64,000 nt of DNA from Adiantum capillus-veneris (taxonomy: Eukaryota; Streptophyta; Polypodiopsida; Polypodiales; Pteridaceae). This document shows, piece after piece, positions 21,976 to 33,246 of this stretch. Position 1 is the stretch's first letter, and every line of letters starts with the position of its first letter. Location of the stretch: NCBI GenBank assembly GCA_014529385.2, contig CM043950.1:156337545-156401544 (forward strand), written 5' to 3'. The translations under genes and the position numbers were made by a program. The notes below the pieces were generated by a model. That model saw nothing but the letters and a program-made list of their open reading frames with translations. It searched no databases and was not told the origin of the DNA.

Positions 21976-23523
21976 ATGGGTGATCATGTTGAGCAACAGG
22001 GTATGCATTTTGACCCAGCAACAATGCAAATGTTTCAAGCATTTGCAATGTTCATGCAGGAACAACATGCCACTGAATGAACGGAGATTTCAGCAATGAA
22101 GGCCATACAAGTAGTCGTCAATAGAATGGATCAGTTCAATGGCAAAGATGTAACCAAGTACTTACGCGAGTATGTGAAGGAGATGGAGCTGCATCGCGTG
22201 TCAGAAGGTGAGATGATTCAAAGCTTTGAGCTAGTTGTTGCTCCAGAAATTAGAGAGCATGTTAGGGTAATTAAATATGGGCATGGGAGAAATTGGGAAG
22301 AACTCAAAGTAGCTTTAAAGGAGGAATATTTCATGGAGGACTCTGAGAGAGTGACCAAAAGAACATTCTTAGAATGGGTAGTCAAGCCAAAGCAAGGACT
22401 ATCAATAACAGAGCTACTTAGGGAATTTGAGCGGGGCTATGCACAACTCACCAGGACAGAAAGGGACACACTAGATGTAGAGAAGACAGATCTTTTCTTA
22501 CAAGCTGCAGGTAAAGAGTTTCAAGAAAATTTGGAGCTTCTTCTTGAAGATAAAGATGCTGAGCAAGGACTAAAGACCGACTGGAATGAGGTTGAAGGTG
22601 CTGTCTCACTGCTTGCCAAACGACAAAGAAGAAGGGACAAGATGGTAGTAAACACTACAAGTCCTTCCACCTCAACTTCTGACAAAATGGTAAAGCCTAC
22701 TTTTATCGCTCCTAAGTTTGATGAGTCCATGCTAGATGAGCTTGTGAAGGGAATACGTGACTTGAAGGTGAAGTTTGCAAAGCTTGAAGAAAAAGGCCAA
22801 CCATCAGGGCGACTTCCTAGGCAAAGACAACAGCCCAAAGAAGGGTTTGTTAATAGATGTATTTGGTGTGATAGTACAGACCATGTAAGAAGAGATTGTG
22901 ATGATTTTAGTGATGCTTTGTCAAAAGATGTTGTCTTTTTTAAGGATTGTAAAATCCACTTAAGAGAGACAGGTCTACCCTTGAGAACTAACTTTGGGAA
23001 GGGGGGAATGAAAACCTTAGTTGAAGATATGGCAACTAAGCATGCCACCTCTTCAGTTGAGGCAGCTACGTTTGGAGTAAAAATTGAACATTTTTGTGAT
23101 GAAGAGGTGAGTGACCATCATGGTCAAATTTGGCCAAATGTCATGCAATTAGCTAAAAAGGGAAAGCTTACAAAAGAGATTCTACATGAAGCAGGTGATT
23201 GCATACGTCTAGAAACAAGATGGAATGATCCAGTGGACTCATTGTCAGTGCATGCCTACATTACAAAATGCCAACAAAATGAGGCAATTGTAGAAGAGAA
23301 GCGCAGACGTGAGAATGCTGATGAAGGACCATCAAAAAGAGCTTCTAGAAGTGGGGGAAGAAACGACTCAATGCCTTCTCAAACACCCTCAACACAAGGA
23401 GCATCTCGACCTGAAGTACTCATGGAGGAGTCTACAACAGAAAAGAAGAAAGAGCCAACGAAAGGTAAGAAAAAGGCCCAACTTATAAACTACAATCTGA
23501 TATTGAGGTTGCTACAGATTTAA
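21976..23523 (+). pseudogene. B: gag polyprotein (capsid and nucleocapsid)
   Basis: The natural start is probably the ATG at 21,976 (MGDHVEQQGMHFDPATMQMF), in frame with the 475-residue open stretch that begins at 22,096; a TGA at 22,078-22,080 separates them. The capsid shows DVTKYLREYVKEME, HGRNWEELKVALKEEYF and RTFLEWV. A coiled, charged region follows, then a CCHC knuckle RCIWCDSTDHVRRDC at about residue 253. The C-terminal third is Lys/Glu/Ser-rich linker. The frame closes at 23,523, where sense continues in another frame (LKKVLEERILNSKIEFTLGE). This gag does not resemble those of A, C or F in sequence. Confidence 0.85.
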
Positions 23524-24427
23524 AGAAAGTCTTGGAGGAAAGGATCTTGAATAGCAAGATTGAGTTTACTCTGGGAGAAGTTCTTGGCATTGCAAAGCGT
23601 GAATTCCATGAGGAGATCATTGACATCATCAAGAGGAAGAGGTAAACCCTTGCTGAAGTTTCTCGTCCACAGGTTGAAGGGGAAACCTCAAAGACACAAG
23701 GGATGCAACTTCAAAATAAGGAGAATGATGGAGCTGTGGTAGGATGCTACCAATCTAGTGGGAGAGTGAAGTAATTGCATTTCTCAAATGATGATGAAGA
23801 AGTTGAAGATATTCCTAGGAGTTACTATTCACGAAGTCATTGGGCAAGGGCTACTACAGAAACTTTGGTCAAGGTAGGTGATCTTGAAGAGCCATTTGTT
23901 GCCTTGATTGACCATGGTTCAGAAATAAACATAATGTCAAAGAGTCTCTACAACAAGTGCAAATGGCCGATGACCACAGATCATGGTTGGATGGGCAAAG
24001 TGGCAAACAATTCATCCGGTGAATTGTATGCAGCATGTCCAGGTGTGAAGGTTACAATAGGTGATGTAAAGATTGACCAAAACTTCTTTGTACAGGATAC
24101 ATCTTCATATCATCTCATCCTTGGACAACCCTACACTATGGGAGTTTGAATGGAAACAAAGGTAATGGATGATGGTTCAACATATGCTAGGATACGTAGC
24201 AAAGATGGTAAACGAGCTGTCCAATTTCTCACAGTTTGTGTGAACCATGAAAGAAATCGTGACAACCTCAGAGAACATCCTCTACCAAAGGTGAGCAAAG
24301 AGTTTCATGATCATAGAGAAATGATGGGTTTTGGCCAAGTACCATTGTAAAGTGGGATTGCAGTGGTACAGAAAGAAAAAGGGTCTCGCCTGATCCAAAA
24401 ATAGGTGAAGCGTTTTCAACGAGCTCC
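23524..24427 (+). pseudogene. B: linker and aspartic protease
   Basis: After a frame change the sense reads LKKVLEERILNSKIEFTLGEVLGIAKREF, a helical pre-protease segment, then a TAA at 23,643. The 124-residue frame at 23,775-24,149 contains the retropepsin core: FVALIDHGSEINIMS (catalytic Asp followed by His instead of Ser/Thr) and a distal YHLILGQPYTMGV, the hydrophobic-GxP half of the fold. A TGA separates it from a short continuation (24,150-24,350). Flanking order, gag before and RT after, supports the assignment. Confidence 0.8.
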
Positions 24428-26047
24428 TTGGTAACAAAGAATGGATCAGTATGTTTTACAAAACTTGAAGATTTGAAGAGATGTGAGAGGCAACATGTGC
24501 ATCATATACAAATAGGCATGAAAAAGAGTGGGTTGCTAAAGCCTACTGAAAATGTTTTGGGTTTGTGTGAACAAGTTTTTTTTGTAGATACTATGGGTGA
24601 GCTTGATGCTATAATGGGGTCTAATTTGCATCTTGAAAATGAAGTTGTGGAAGTTTGCTCTATGGAAATGTATCAAGTAATAGAAGCCTTTAGAGAAAGC
24701 CAAACAGTTGGCCCGGAAGTCCATGTCGAAACTAAATACAAGAGTGTAGCAAAGAAGGTGAAACCAGTAGCTTCACCCTTACCGCCCAACAATAGGGAAA
24801 AGATTGAGCAAGCTTCTTTACAACCAAGTTTGAGGAATCCTAAAAAGATTTGGCATACCTTCACAAAGGAGTCTTTCCAAGACTTGCAGATTGGTCGCAA
24901 GGAGTTTCTAACACAGCAGGAGACAAAGTGCTTCAAAGAAATGCTTTCAAAGCATGGTAAGGCTTTTGCATTTGATCCACATGAGATAGGATGTGTTGAT
25001 CCTTCTATTGTAGCTCCTATGGTAATTTTCACAATACCTCATGTGCCTTGGAATCTGCGGCCTATTCCAGTTCCAAAGGCTCATTTGCCAAAGTTAGTAG
25101 AGATACTGAATGAGAAAATCAAAATGGGAATCTTGGAGCCTTCTTGTGCTCCATACTCAAACAGGTGGTTCACAGTTCCGAAGAAGAATGGTTCTCTACG
25201 CTTCATCCAAGATATGCAACCAGTGAACAAGGTGACAATTAGAAATGTAGGTACAGGTCCAATCGTGGATGAGTTTGCAGAGGCATTTGCAGGGAGGGCA
25301 ATCTACTCAATGGGGGATCTCTACTCTGGGTATGATCAATTTCAGCTTGCAATCGAAAGCAGAGACTTGACAACCACGAGGATACCTTTGGGTTTGGTAA
25401 GGATGTGTACCTTGCCACAGGGAGCAACCAAATCGGTTGCACATATGATGAATGGGATGAATAAGGTCTTACGTGACTTTATTCCTCAAATCACAATGCC
25501 TTTCATTGATGATTTGCCTATCAAAGGATGTGAAGAAAGTGACAAAGTTGAAGCTTTGGATCTCAAGGGATGTTGCAGGTTTGTGGTAAATCACATAAAT
25601 GATTGTGATAAAATTTTGTCTAGGTTGGAAGAAGTGAATCTAACATTGTCAAGGGAAAAGTCTATGTTTGGTGTCAATGAAGTGCTTATTGTAGGGCACA
25701 TGTGCAGGCCATATAGTAGGAAACCTTGTCCAACAAAGGTAGATGCCATCCAAAGAATGAAAGAAACGTGCACTAGCATCACTGAGGCTAGAAGGTTTTT
25801 GGGAGCATGTGTCTTCTATGTTATTTGGATTCCATATTATGCACATGTAGTTGATCCTCTTTATCAGCTGCTTAGAAAGAATCAGAAGTTTAAATGGAAA
25901 GAAGCACATGTAAAATCCATTAAAAAGCTAAAGGAGTTGCTCCAGTCAGCAACAACTTTGAGAAAGGTAGATTATGAGTGTCAAAGGCCAGTAATTGTGA
26001 CAATAGACACCAGTCCTATAGGTTGGATGGGCAATAGGGCAAGATGA
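24428..26047 (+). pseudogene. B: reverse transcriptase
   Basis: 539 residues. RT fingers: WFTVPKKNGSLRFIQDMQPV. Palm motif A: AIYSMGDLYSGYDQFQLAI, with Asp near residue 296. Motif B region: LVRMCTLPQGATKSVAHM in place of the FGLTNAP-type motif of A, C and D. Motif C: MPFIDDLPIKG, both Asp present near residue 361. A thumb/connection region and GHMCRPYSRKPCPTKVDAIQ follow, then the start of RNase H (VIVTIDTSPIGWM). The long N-terminal 150 residues are a linker. A frameshift after GWMGNRAR moves the rest of RNase H into another frame. Confidence 0.92.
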
Positions 26048-26627
26048 CAAAGAAGGACATAGGTATGTGGTAAGCTTTGGAGCAAAGGTGCTAAGTGCTC
26101 GCCAAAGAAACTATCCACATATAAAGAGAGAGTTATGGGGTATGGTTACAGCCTTGAAAAGTGGGAAAGAGTACCTAATTGGTGCATGTGTGGTTGTAGA
26201 AACAGATTGTCTACCACTTCTTGGGATGATTACAAGCTGCTCAACTCCAGAAATTGCTATGTTGCAGTGGATTGCCTACATTAAGTCCTTAAATCTTGAG
26301 TTTAAGCACATTGCAGGTAAAGACAATACAGTGGCAGATATGCTATCAAGGGCAAGATATGAAGATGAGTCACAAATGATTGACGAGGGAGATGATGTAG
26401 GCACAAAGTTCTATTATATCTCTCATGTCAAAGGTGACAATGTCTGCATGACTAATCTACTTGAATCATTCTTGAAAGAGCTTTATGAAGGTGATTGGCT
26501 TCTTATTGGAAGTTACTTGAGTACTCTAACATATAGGATGATTGTTCTGAACAAGACTTCAAGAGGGGATACGCAGGAAAGCATATGGGTACTTTTTGAA
26601 GGATGGTTACTTGTAGAAGCATCCTAA
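26048..26627 (+). pseudogene. B: RNase H and connection
   Basis: It continues the RNase H begun at the end of the RT frame. RNYPHIKRELWGMVTALKSG carries the catalytic Glu, and VVETDCLPLLGM the third Asp. It ends FKHIAGKDNTVADMLSRARY, the usual C-terminal signature. About 90 residues of linker follow before a TAA. The domain lacks only a continuous frame with the RT. Confidence 0.85.
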
Positions 26628-26685
26628 ACAAAAGGGTGCTACACCATAAAGGGTTATATGTAAAAAAGAGACTCAAGTAAAGATC

Positions 26686-27480
26686 ATGCAAGATTTTCAT
26701 GAGAGTCTATGGGCTGGACACAGGGGTGTATGGGCAACCTTCTCCAAGTTGAAAGAAAAATACTGGTGGAAGGGTATGTATAAATATGTATCTCAGTTTG
26801 TAGAGACATGTGTAACTTGTCAAGTGTATTCAAATGTTCAACATCGTGATGGATTGCACGCTACATATCCACTAGCCATGCACTATAAATAGGTTGTGGA
26901 TCTAGTCACAATGCCTCTAGGACTCTGGCAGATGAGATACTTGGTCCTTGCACGAGAGGACCTAACTAACCACGTTGAAGGAAGAGCATTAAGATCTAAA
27001 ACCACAGAAGCTGTGTGTAAACTCCTTCTTGATGAGGTGATTTGCCGTTATGGTTGTGTGGGAAAAATCACTGCAGATAGAGGTGAACTGGATGCCGAAG
27101 ATGCAAGGGAGTTCTTTTCTAGATTAGGAATCAAGCTTTCTCTTACTACAGCTTACAACCCTCAAGGCAATGGAAAGAGTGAAAGAGGGCATCCTCCTAT
27201 CATCAAAGCTTTGGCCAAGGCTTGTGAAGGAAGAGTTGGTGAGTGGCCAAAACTATTACCATATGCTTTATGGGCTGATCATACAACACATAGCTCAGTA
27301 GCTGGCCACATGCCTGCGGAGCTAATGTATGGTCAAAATCCAGTGATGCCGATTGAGGATACAATTCCCACATGGAATGTACTACCTTGGCAAGAGGGGC
27401 TTAGCAGGGAAGATCTCCTTGCACTGCGTATAAGGCAGCTAGAGAGAATACCTAGAGACATTGAAGTTTCAAAAGAATGA
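26686..27480 (+). pseudogene. B: integrase
   Basis: Zinc module: HESLWAGHRGVWATFSKLKE with CVTCQ downstream, giving HHCC. A TAG (26,890-26,892) sits where the context suggests a Trp codon. The catalytic core then shows VVDLVTMP (first Asp), GKITADRGELDAED (second Asp) and TTAYNPQGNGKSERGH (Glu), with 34 residues between second Asp and Glu. The downstream segment LPYALWADHTTHSSVAGHMP and ELMYGQNPVMPIE is a conserved integrase core end. A TGA at 27,478 ends the frame. Catalytic residues are intact, with only two nonsense codons. Confidence 0.9.
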
Positions 27481-27876
27481 CTAAAAAATGCAAGGTTAAA
27501 AAACAAGGACTACTTTGATAAGCGACATCGACTCAGGAGCAAAGCAATTGACAAAGGTGACTGGGTTTTGGTGTATGATAATAGCCTTGATAACCAGCAC
27601 ACAGTCGTGCGTAAGTTTTCAAAAAGATGGTTTGGACCGTATGTTGTAAAGCATGTGCATGAAAATGCTACTTACAGCTTGTCTAAACTAGATGGTACAG
27701 AAGTAAAGACTCCCATTGCAGGAAAAAGGATCAAAATGTTTAAGAGAAGAGGAGACAATGATCCAGAAGATGTTGATGAGGAAGAAGAGCAAACCACAGG
27801 TAAAGATCAAAGTGAAGATGAAGATTTGGAATCATCTAGTGAAGAAGAAAGCAAGGAAGATGTACAAGAGGGCTGA
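27481..27876 (+). pseudogene. B: integrase C-terminal domain with acidic tail
   Basis: In frame with the integrase except for the TGA before it: KDYFDKRHRLRSKAIDKGDW, then KFSKRWFGPYVVKHVHENA, the GPY/F module, and SLSKLDGTEVKTPIAGKRIK. The end is strongly acidic (EDVDEEEEQTTGKDQSEDED). No chromodomain is visible, unlike A and C. The stop at 27,874-27,876 lies about 60 bases before the 3' LTR. Confidence 0.85.
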
Positions 27877-27921
27877 TCTTACAAAGAAATAATGTGTCAC
27901 ATACCGGAGGATGTGCATGTT

Positions 27922-27934
27922 CAGAGGGGGTGGA
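27922..27934 (+). other. Polypurine tract of B
   Basis: CAGAGGGGGTGGA directly precedes the TG of the 3' LTR. Confidence 0.85.
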
Positions 27935-29948
27935 TGTCGAGCTGTAACACATACATAGTGGGAACGCATGCTACAAGATCTATCTTGTAACTTTTTAGAT
28001 ACATAATTATCTTTCCTATAATGTACATATGCATATTTAAGTATAATAATAAGCCTTCTATCTCATCCTATTATTTTTCTCAAGGGTAACCTATCCTTAC
28101 TTTACCATCAGAAAATACTATGGGAAAAGCTCAATAGCTCCGCCTCTTTAACCAGGGGCTAAAAGCATTGATTCTTTATTTCTACTATCTCATTATCATC
28201 TCACACCCTAGCTAGATCCTATATCTAGTGTAAACTCCAATATATATATATTCTATGTATTTTTTATACTTTTCTTATATTTCTTTTTAAATAGCTACTA
28301 GGAGGGAATCAAATCCTAGTGGGACACTAAGTGGCATGATTTCAAAGATACACTTATTTTAATGCATTATTGCAAGCATGATTATAAAACTTTGTCAAGG
28401 AGCAATGTTATGCTTTCATATGGCATGAGGTGTCCTTTGGAATTAAATGAAAGTCTAGGCTAAGGAGACTACGGGAAGACTTTTGCTGCCAGAAATGGAC
28501 CCTATTTTGATGAATTTTTTACACAAGGTTCCAATCCGAATTGGAAAATGATTTATAAATGAAAATCGCAGCTAATGAGCTGAAGTTTCTTCCCATATTT
28601 TTACTTTTTTATTTGGAGCCACGGTTGAGGAGATATGATCAAAATACTGGACCCCAGTCTGCCCACATCATGCAGGGACAACTCATTTCCAACTTTTCCA
28701 ATTCCTATTCTCAATGGCTCTTATCTTCTTGTGTAAACCCTTGGGGGTTATCTTCACCTATAAAAGGGAACCTCTTCTTCCTTGAAAGGAACTCAAGCAT
28801 TCAAGCCATTGATGAGAGGAATTCTTGAGGGAGTGAGTAGTAATGCCTAATTGTACTTAGCCATTAACATAAGCCCAAGCCTACACTTTCTCCTAAAGGG
28901 AGACTAGCCATTCTTGCAACAAGCTAACCTTGGAAGATCAACTCTAATCAAAGAAGGTCTTGCACTTGGTGTATCAATCAAAGTGGAATTATCCACTCTT
29001 CTTCTCTCTCCATCAATAATGGTGCCGAAGGGTTTGTCAAGTAAGATGTGTTCTACATTGATGTTTTCTTGATTTCTTGTTGTTTTCTTTTTCATCTCTA
29101 ATCCAACATATATATATGTATCTAATCTCATCTCCTTAAGAAAACCTATCTCTCTCATTCTTAGTAATTCATCCTCTCTGCAAATTCTAGGTTCTCTTTT
29201 CTACAGGTACATCTCGACCCGCAGTATCCTTATTGCCTACGGGCAAGAATAGGGCTTGGGAGGGAAACTTATCATCTTTTCACTTCTCTCATATCTACAT
29301 TTCTCACATACTATCCTAGATGAATAACCCACATGATGATAATTTCTATCGCTTTCACTCTGTACAATCTATTAGAATTAACGTATGGATTAGCCGTAAA
29401 ATACACTTTCAACAACGTATAGTGTTTCTCTTTGGCCCAGAAAGGCTTAATGAAATACTTCTATCACTGGATCCCATCATACTACCTCTCATAGACTATA
29501 ACTTTTCTTTTGACGTAAGCGTAGTTATCTTGCTATGAACCAAGAAGATTTGTACACACAATTAATCCCAATCGCTAGACAAAATATATATATTATGGTA
29601 AGCACAAAACTACAATTCCAAAGAACAATTCGTAGCCTATTTGGTCAGCCAAAATTGAATGCCATTAACTCATCTATTAACCCTTTCATATTACCCATGA
29701 TACGATATGACCATAGCCTTGCTGTTTTCATTTTCGTATTGTTTTGACATTCTCTTTTGTGTTCTTTCTTTGTGTGTGTGAGTGCAAGAGAGAAAGAGTG
29801 ATTCTTCTTTGATTGCACTTCTTTCCAAACCCTAGTCTTTATGGCATCTATGGTTTAACTCTTTCATATAGTTTTTGTTGAGTTCTCTCACAAACTCTCA
29901 GAGCCATAAGCCCGGTGCTTTCCTGGCACGACCGTAAATTTCTGGACA
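27935..29948 (+). repeat. 3' LTR of B
   Basis: 2,014 bp, beginning TGTCGAGCTGTAACAC and ending TTTCTGGACA. It keeps the TATAAAAG box (28,759-28,766) and the 94-bp segment absent from the 5' LTR. Confidence 0.95.
28759..28766 (+). promoter_or_regulatory. TATA box in 3' LTR of B
   Basis: TATAAAAG, followed by GGAACCTCTTCTTCC. Position and surroundings fit the U3/R border. Confidence 0.6.
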
Positions 29949-30066
29949 CCGGTCTGCTAGCTTAACCAATATTCTAGCTTTTTCTCCCCTGGCACTTCCC
30001 CATATTAAATGATCAGTTTAACATGAGAAAATCATTTAGGATAATTAGATATTGATTATTATGACA
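29949..30066 (-). repeat. 5' LTR of A, second part
   Basis: It resumes the A LTR after B: CTGCTAGCTTAACCAAT...GATTATTATGACA matches 12,690-12,805. The first bases (CCGGT) are the right target duplication of B. GAGCC at 30,067-30,071 is the right target duplication of A. Confidence 0.93.
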
Positions 30067-30071
30067 GAGCC

Positions 30072-31788
30072 GCAGGCTTGTATGGATAAGCATCAAGGTA
30101 AGAGAACACCAAACTAGATGCATCGTGACCATTACACACTAGCATTGAACATTCTTTTTACCTACTAGAAATTGTTTAGGTGACTTGTAAACTTGTGATT
30201 ACCTTTTTAAACTCTAGCTACCCCATCTTAACACTACTTTGGTACCAAAACAAGACACTTTTAGTGTATTTTTTTAACAAAGTTAGATTAAATACTACGT
30301 GCATCACATATGTATTTCAGAAAACCCTCTTGGTATGCTTAAATATGCTAGCTAAAGGGTCTTTTAAAAATATAACCTTGATTTTAGAAGCTAACATGAT
30401 CAAGAACTAGACTGATCAGGTGGACTCCAGTACGACTACGATTGATGATTTAAAATAATTAACTTTATAAGCTCAAGAGAAATGAAGAGACCTTGTAGGA
30501 AAGTTTGCATGGATTTTCCACATTTGTGTTTAGATAATTGCAGGTTTCATGTGTGAAACAAATTACTTGAGAGTAAAATAATGGAAAGTTCCACGTGTTT
30601 GAAATAACCATTTCAAGCATATTATTGTATATAAAGAAAAGCAAGTTTTTGATGTATTTTTGAGTTTTAGAAATAATATATTGCTCACCCTCCTCCATTA
30701 AGGAGTGAATGTGGCTAGTAGAAGCTTTGGTAAGCAACACATATTGGATCATTTCAAATATTCAAAACTGCTCATGAGAAAACAATGATATTTTAATCTT
30801 TGAGACATAAGCATTCAAAACCTCAAACAACTTCAAAATTTGCATGTAAATAAACTAAATGTGTCAAAGTATTTGGTACAAACACAATTAGTAAACCATG
30901 ATTTCAATGTTATTTTGGAGTACTCAAGATTTTCAAGAGTTTTTGCATTATCATAAGGCATAGTTCAAGCAATGAGATTTAACTGAGTAAGGAGCTGAAA
31001 AAATACGTAGTCTCTTGGTTTCAACATATAAAGTCATTTTTAGCTATCAAACTACTCTAGAATAGCCCCAATTTCATGAGAGGGCCTTTGGAAGGCCAAA
31101 ATTTTGCTCTTAGTCAGTACGTGCTCACGTATGAAATTATGCCTATAACTTGCAGTGTCTTGGAAACTCATCCTTGAAGGGCATTACAAACGTAAAAAAG
31201 GTTAGCTCTACAAAAGATAAAATAATTTTATGATATTTTTTGGCAAAACAGCTTGAAATTTTACTAAATTTTATGACTTAGAACTTATCATAATTCTCTC
31301 CATAAGGCTTGTATTCGACGACTGACATGGAGAAAAATCCAATGTTTTATTTCCCACATAACCAACCTATGGTAGAAGAAAGGTGTAAAAAACATCTTTC
31401 TAGCTTGACAAATTAATTGCCAAAATTTTGGTAGGGAAACAAGACACTTTATGTCGCAGCACACTTAAGTGTCCTATTACAGGACTAGTGTTGACCTCTC
31501 TTTTGTAGTTTTAAAATCCAAAATCATTGTATATGTATCTCTCTCTAATTGCAATGGCCACTCATGGGCTAGAGGGCATCTAGCTATCATCATCCTCTAG
31601 AAAAACCCAAAACAATTGTCTTCCTACTGGGGTTCAAGCCATGTGCCATGGTCCCTTTGTGTTTTAAAATGATAAAAGTATAAAGACTCCCTCCTCTTCA
31701 CCTATATAAAGAGGAGGATGTCTCTCTCAAATTGATATGACCAAGAGGCACACGCAAGTCACTATCACATACACCACTATCAACTACA
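30072..31788 (+). repeat. Left LTR of element D, second part (3' of inserted A)
   Basis: The first 130 bases match 38,873-39,000 at about 80% by eye (AAGAGAACACCAAA(C/T)T.GATGCATCGTGACCAT). The last 300 match 39,280-39,588 (CATCTAGCTATCATCATCCTCTAG, CATGTGCCATGG, the TATA box block, CACATACACCACT). Between them this copy has about 1.2 kb (30,210-31,470) with no counterpart in the right LTR. It ends near CACCACTATCA, followed by decayed pol. Confidence 0.75.
31703..31710 (+). promoter_or_regulatory. TATA box in left D LTR
   Basis: CACCTATATAAAGAGGAGGATGTCTCTC is shared with the right LTR (39,504-39,512). The block is one of the best conserved parts of the LTR pair. Confidence 0.65.
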
Positions 31789-32190
31789 CGTACTCGTTTA
31801 CATGCAAGTCCTAAGGAAATATGCCAGTTATGAGTGTATCAAAGGAGTCACTCTAACACAACACCGCATGCAACTTAAAGAAGGTAGAAAACGAGTTTTG
31901 TAGAGGTTGAGAAGGCTTGGTGTAGTTCAACAAGACCCATTACTAAAAGAGGTGAAACCATTGTTAAGGGCTAGGTTCATTTATTCAATGGAGGATTTAG
32001 AATGAGGGTCCCTGGTGGTAGTGACCCCTAAGAAGAATGGTAAGTGGAGCGTATGTGTCGATTACAAACCACTAAATGTTGATACAAAGAAGGATCATTT
32101 TCCTTCCCCATTCTAAGAGGAGATCTTGAATGAGGTTGTAGGTCATGGAAGATATATTGTACGTGATGGTGGGTGTACTCTGGGTATTTC

Positions 32191-32452
32191 CAAATACGGA
32201 TTGTAGATGAAGATAAACGGCTAACACCTTTTCATCACAGGATGGGATGTTACGACTTTAGAGTTACTCCATTTGGCGTGACTAGTCCCCCCAATTATCA
32301 ATGGTTCATGAACCTAGTTTTCAAATACGGATTGTAGATGAAGATGAACGGCTAACACCTTTTCATCACAGGATGGGATGTTACGACTTTAGAGTTACTC
32401 CATTTGGCGTGACTAGTCCCCCCCATTATCAACGGTTCATGAATCTAGTTTT
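32191..32452 (+). repeat. 131-bp tandem duplication in D RT
   Basis: Two adjacent near-identical units begin CAAATACGGATTGTAGATGA and end in CTAGTTTT. The second starts at 32,322. Only a few bases differ, so the duplication is much younger than the decay around it. Confidence 0.95.
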
Positions 32453-32930
32453 CAACCTTATTTTGGTAAGTCCATAAGAGTTTTTATTGATGAATTCTAC
32501 ATCTATATCTCTCAGGCATTACACTTTACCAAAATAAATGAGGCATTTGCATGACTAGATCATCTAGGAATGCAAGTCAACAATGACAAGTGCCATGTAG
32601 AAGTATGTAGGGTGACACTTTTGGGACATGCGGTGTCTGAGAAAGGGATAGAAACTGATCCCACGAGATAGAAGCCAATCGCAAGAAGGTGAAAGCACTT
32701 CTTGCTATGCTGTCACCTTAAAGCATGAAGTAATAAGTGTCATTGACACAAAAGGTATTCTATTGGAGACACTTTATTTACCTTCTTTCCCATGCAATTC
32801 ACTTGCTACAAAAACATGCCAATAGGTTGACAAACCTAATATGGGATGAGAGTGGTAAAAATTGTTTCCACAAGGTTAAGGAAATTTTGGGATCATTGCC
32901 CACAATTGTCTTGAAGGTGTGCTACAACGA

Positions 32931-33246
32931 GGTCCTCTATGTGAACCCTAGTCTTGGATGTGAAGCACTATGAGCAATCTTGATGAAGAAATATCTAAAG
33001 ACAGTATTGATGAGACTAATATACTTTGCAAGTATGGTTATGGTTGTGGACGAGAGGGTTTTCACCTCTACACAATAGTTAGCCTTGAGGTACTCTATGT
33101 CAACCCTAGCCTTGGGTGTGAAGCACTAGGAATAGTCTTGATGCAAAAATATCTAAAGAAGTTGTTGATGAGACCAGTATAATTTGTAATTAGGGTTATA
33201 GTTGTATGTGAAAGGGGTTTCACCTCTACACAACAATTATTCATGG
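32931..33246 (+). repeat. 158-bp tandem duplication in D RNase H
   Basis: Units start GGTCCTCTATGTGAACCCTAG and GGTACTCTATGTCAACCCTAG. Both end in a TTTCACCTCTACACAA block. The duplication repeats the LYVNPSLGCEAL RNase H segment. Confidence 0.92.

Larger units (their letters stand above)
20002..29948 (+). mobile_element. Element B: Ty3/Gypsy element of a divergent (fungal-like) lineage
   Basis: It is complete, from TG at 20,002 to CA at 29,948, inserted into the 5' LTR of A. Order: 5' LTR, primer-binding site, gag with CCHC knuckle, protease, RT, RNase H, integrase, integrase tail with acidic C-terminus, polypurine tract, 3' LTR. The pol order RT-RNase H-integrase is that of Gypsy elements. 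RT and integrase signatures (SMGDLYSGYDQF, TLPQGATKSVAHM, FIDDLPIKG, YNPQGNGKSERGH) differ strongly from those of A, C and D. Lesions are few: stops or shifts near 22,078, 23,524, 23,643, 24,147, 24,354, 26,045, 26,625, 26,890 and 27,478. Confidence 0.92.
11210..30066 (-). mobile_element. Element A: Ty3/Gypsy chromovirus with nested element B
   Basis: The element is flanked by a perfect 5-bp duplication (GAGCC), has 1.6-kb LTRs with TG...CA termini, and is read on the minus strand. From its 5' end it has a split LTR, an initiator-Met-type primer-binding site, gag, a zinc knuckle, protease, RT, RNase H, an integrase, a chromodomain-like tail, a polypurine tract and an intact 3' LTR. Element B (20,002-29,948) sits inside the 5' LTR. 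Without B the element is about 8.9 kb. Gag-pol is dead: nonsense codons at 17,909, 15,091, 14,660, 13,580 and 13,271, plus frameshifts in gag and at the gag-pol joint. A second copy of the same family is element C, in opposite orientation. Confidence 0.93.

Noticed and set aside
22521-23048. 175-residue minus-strand open frame inside B
   Set aside because: Antisense shadow of the gag frame, which has clear capsid and CCHC motifs.
20002-29948. Endogenous pararetrovirus (caulimovirid) as an explanation for B
   Set aside because: B has true LTRs with TG...CA ends, a target duplication, a polypurine tract and a D-D-E integrase, and no movement-protein motif.
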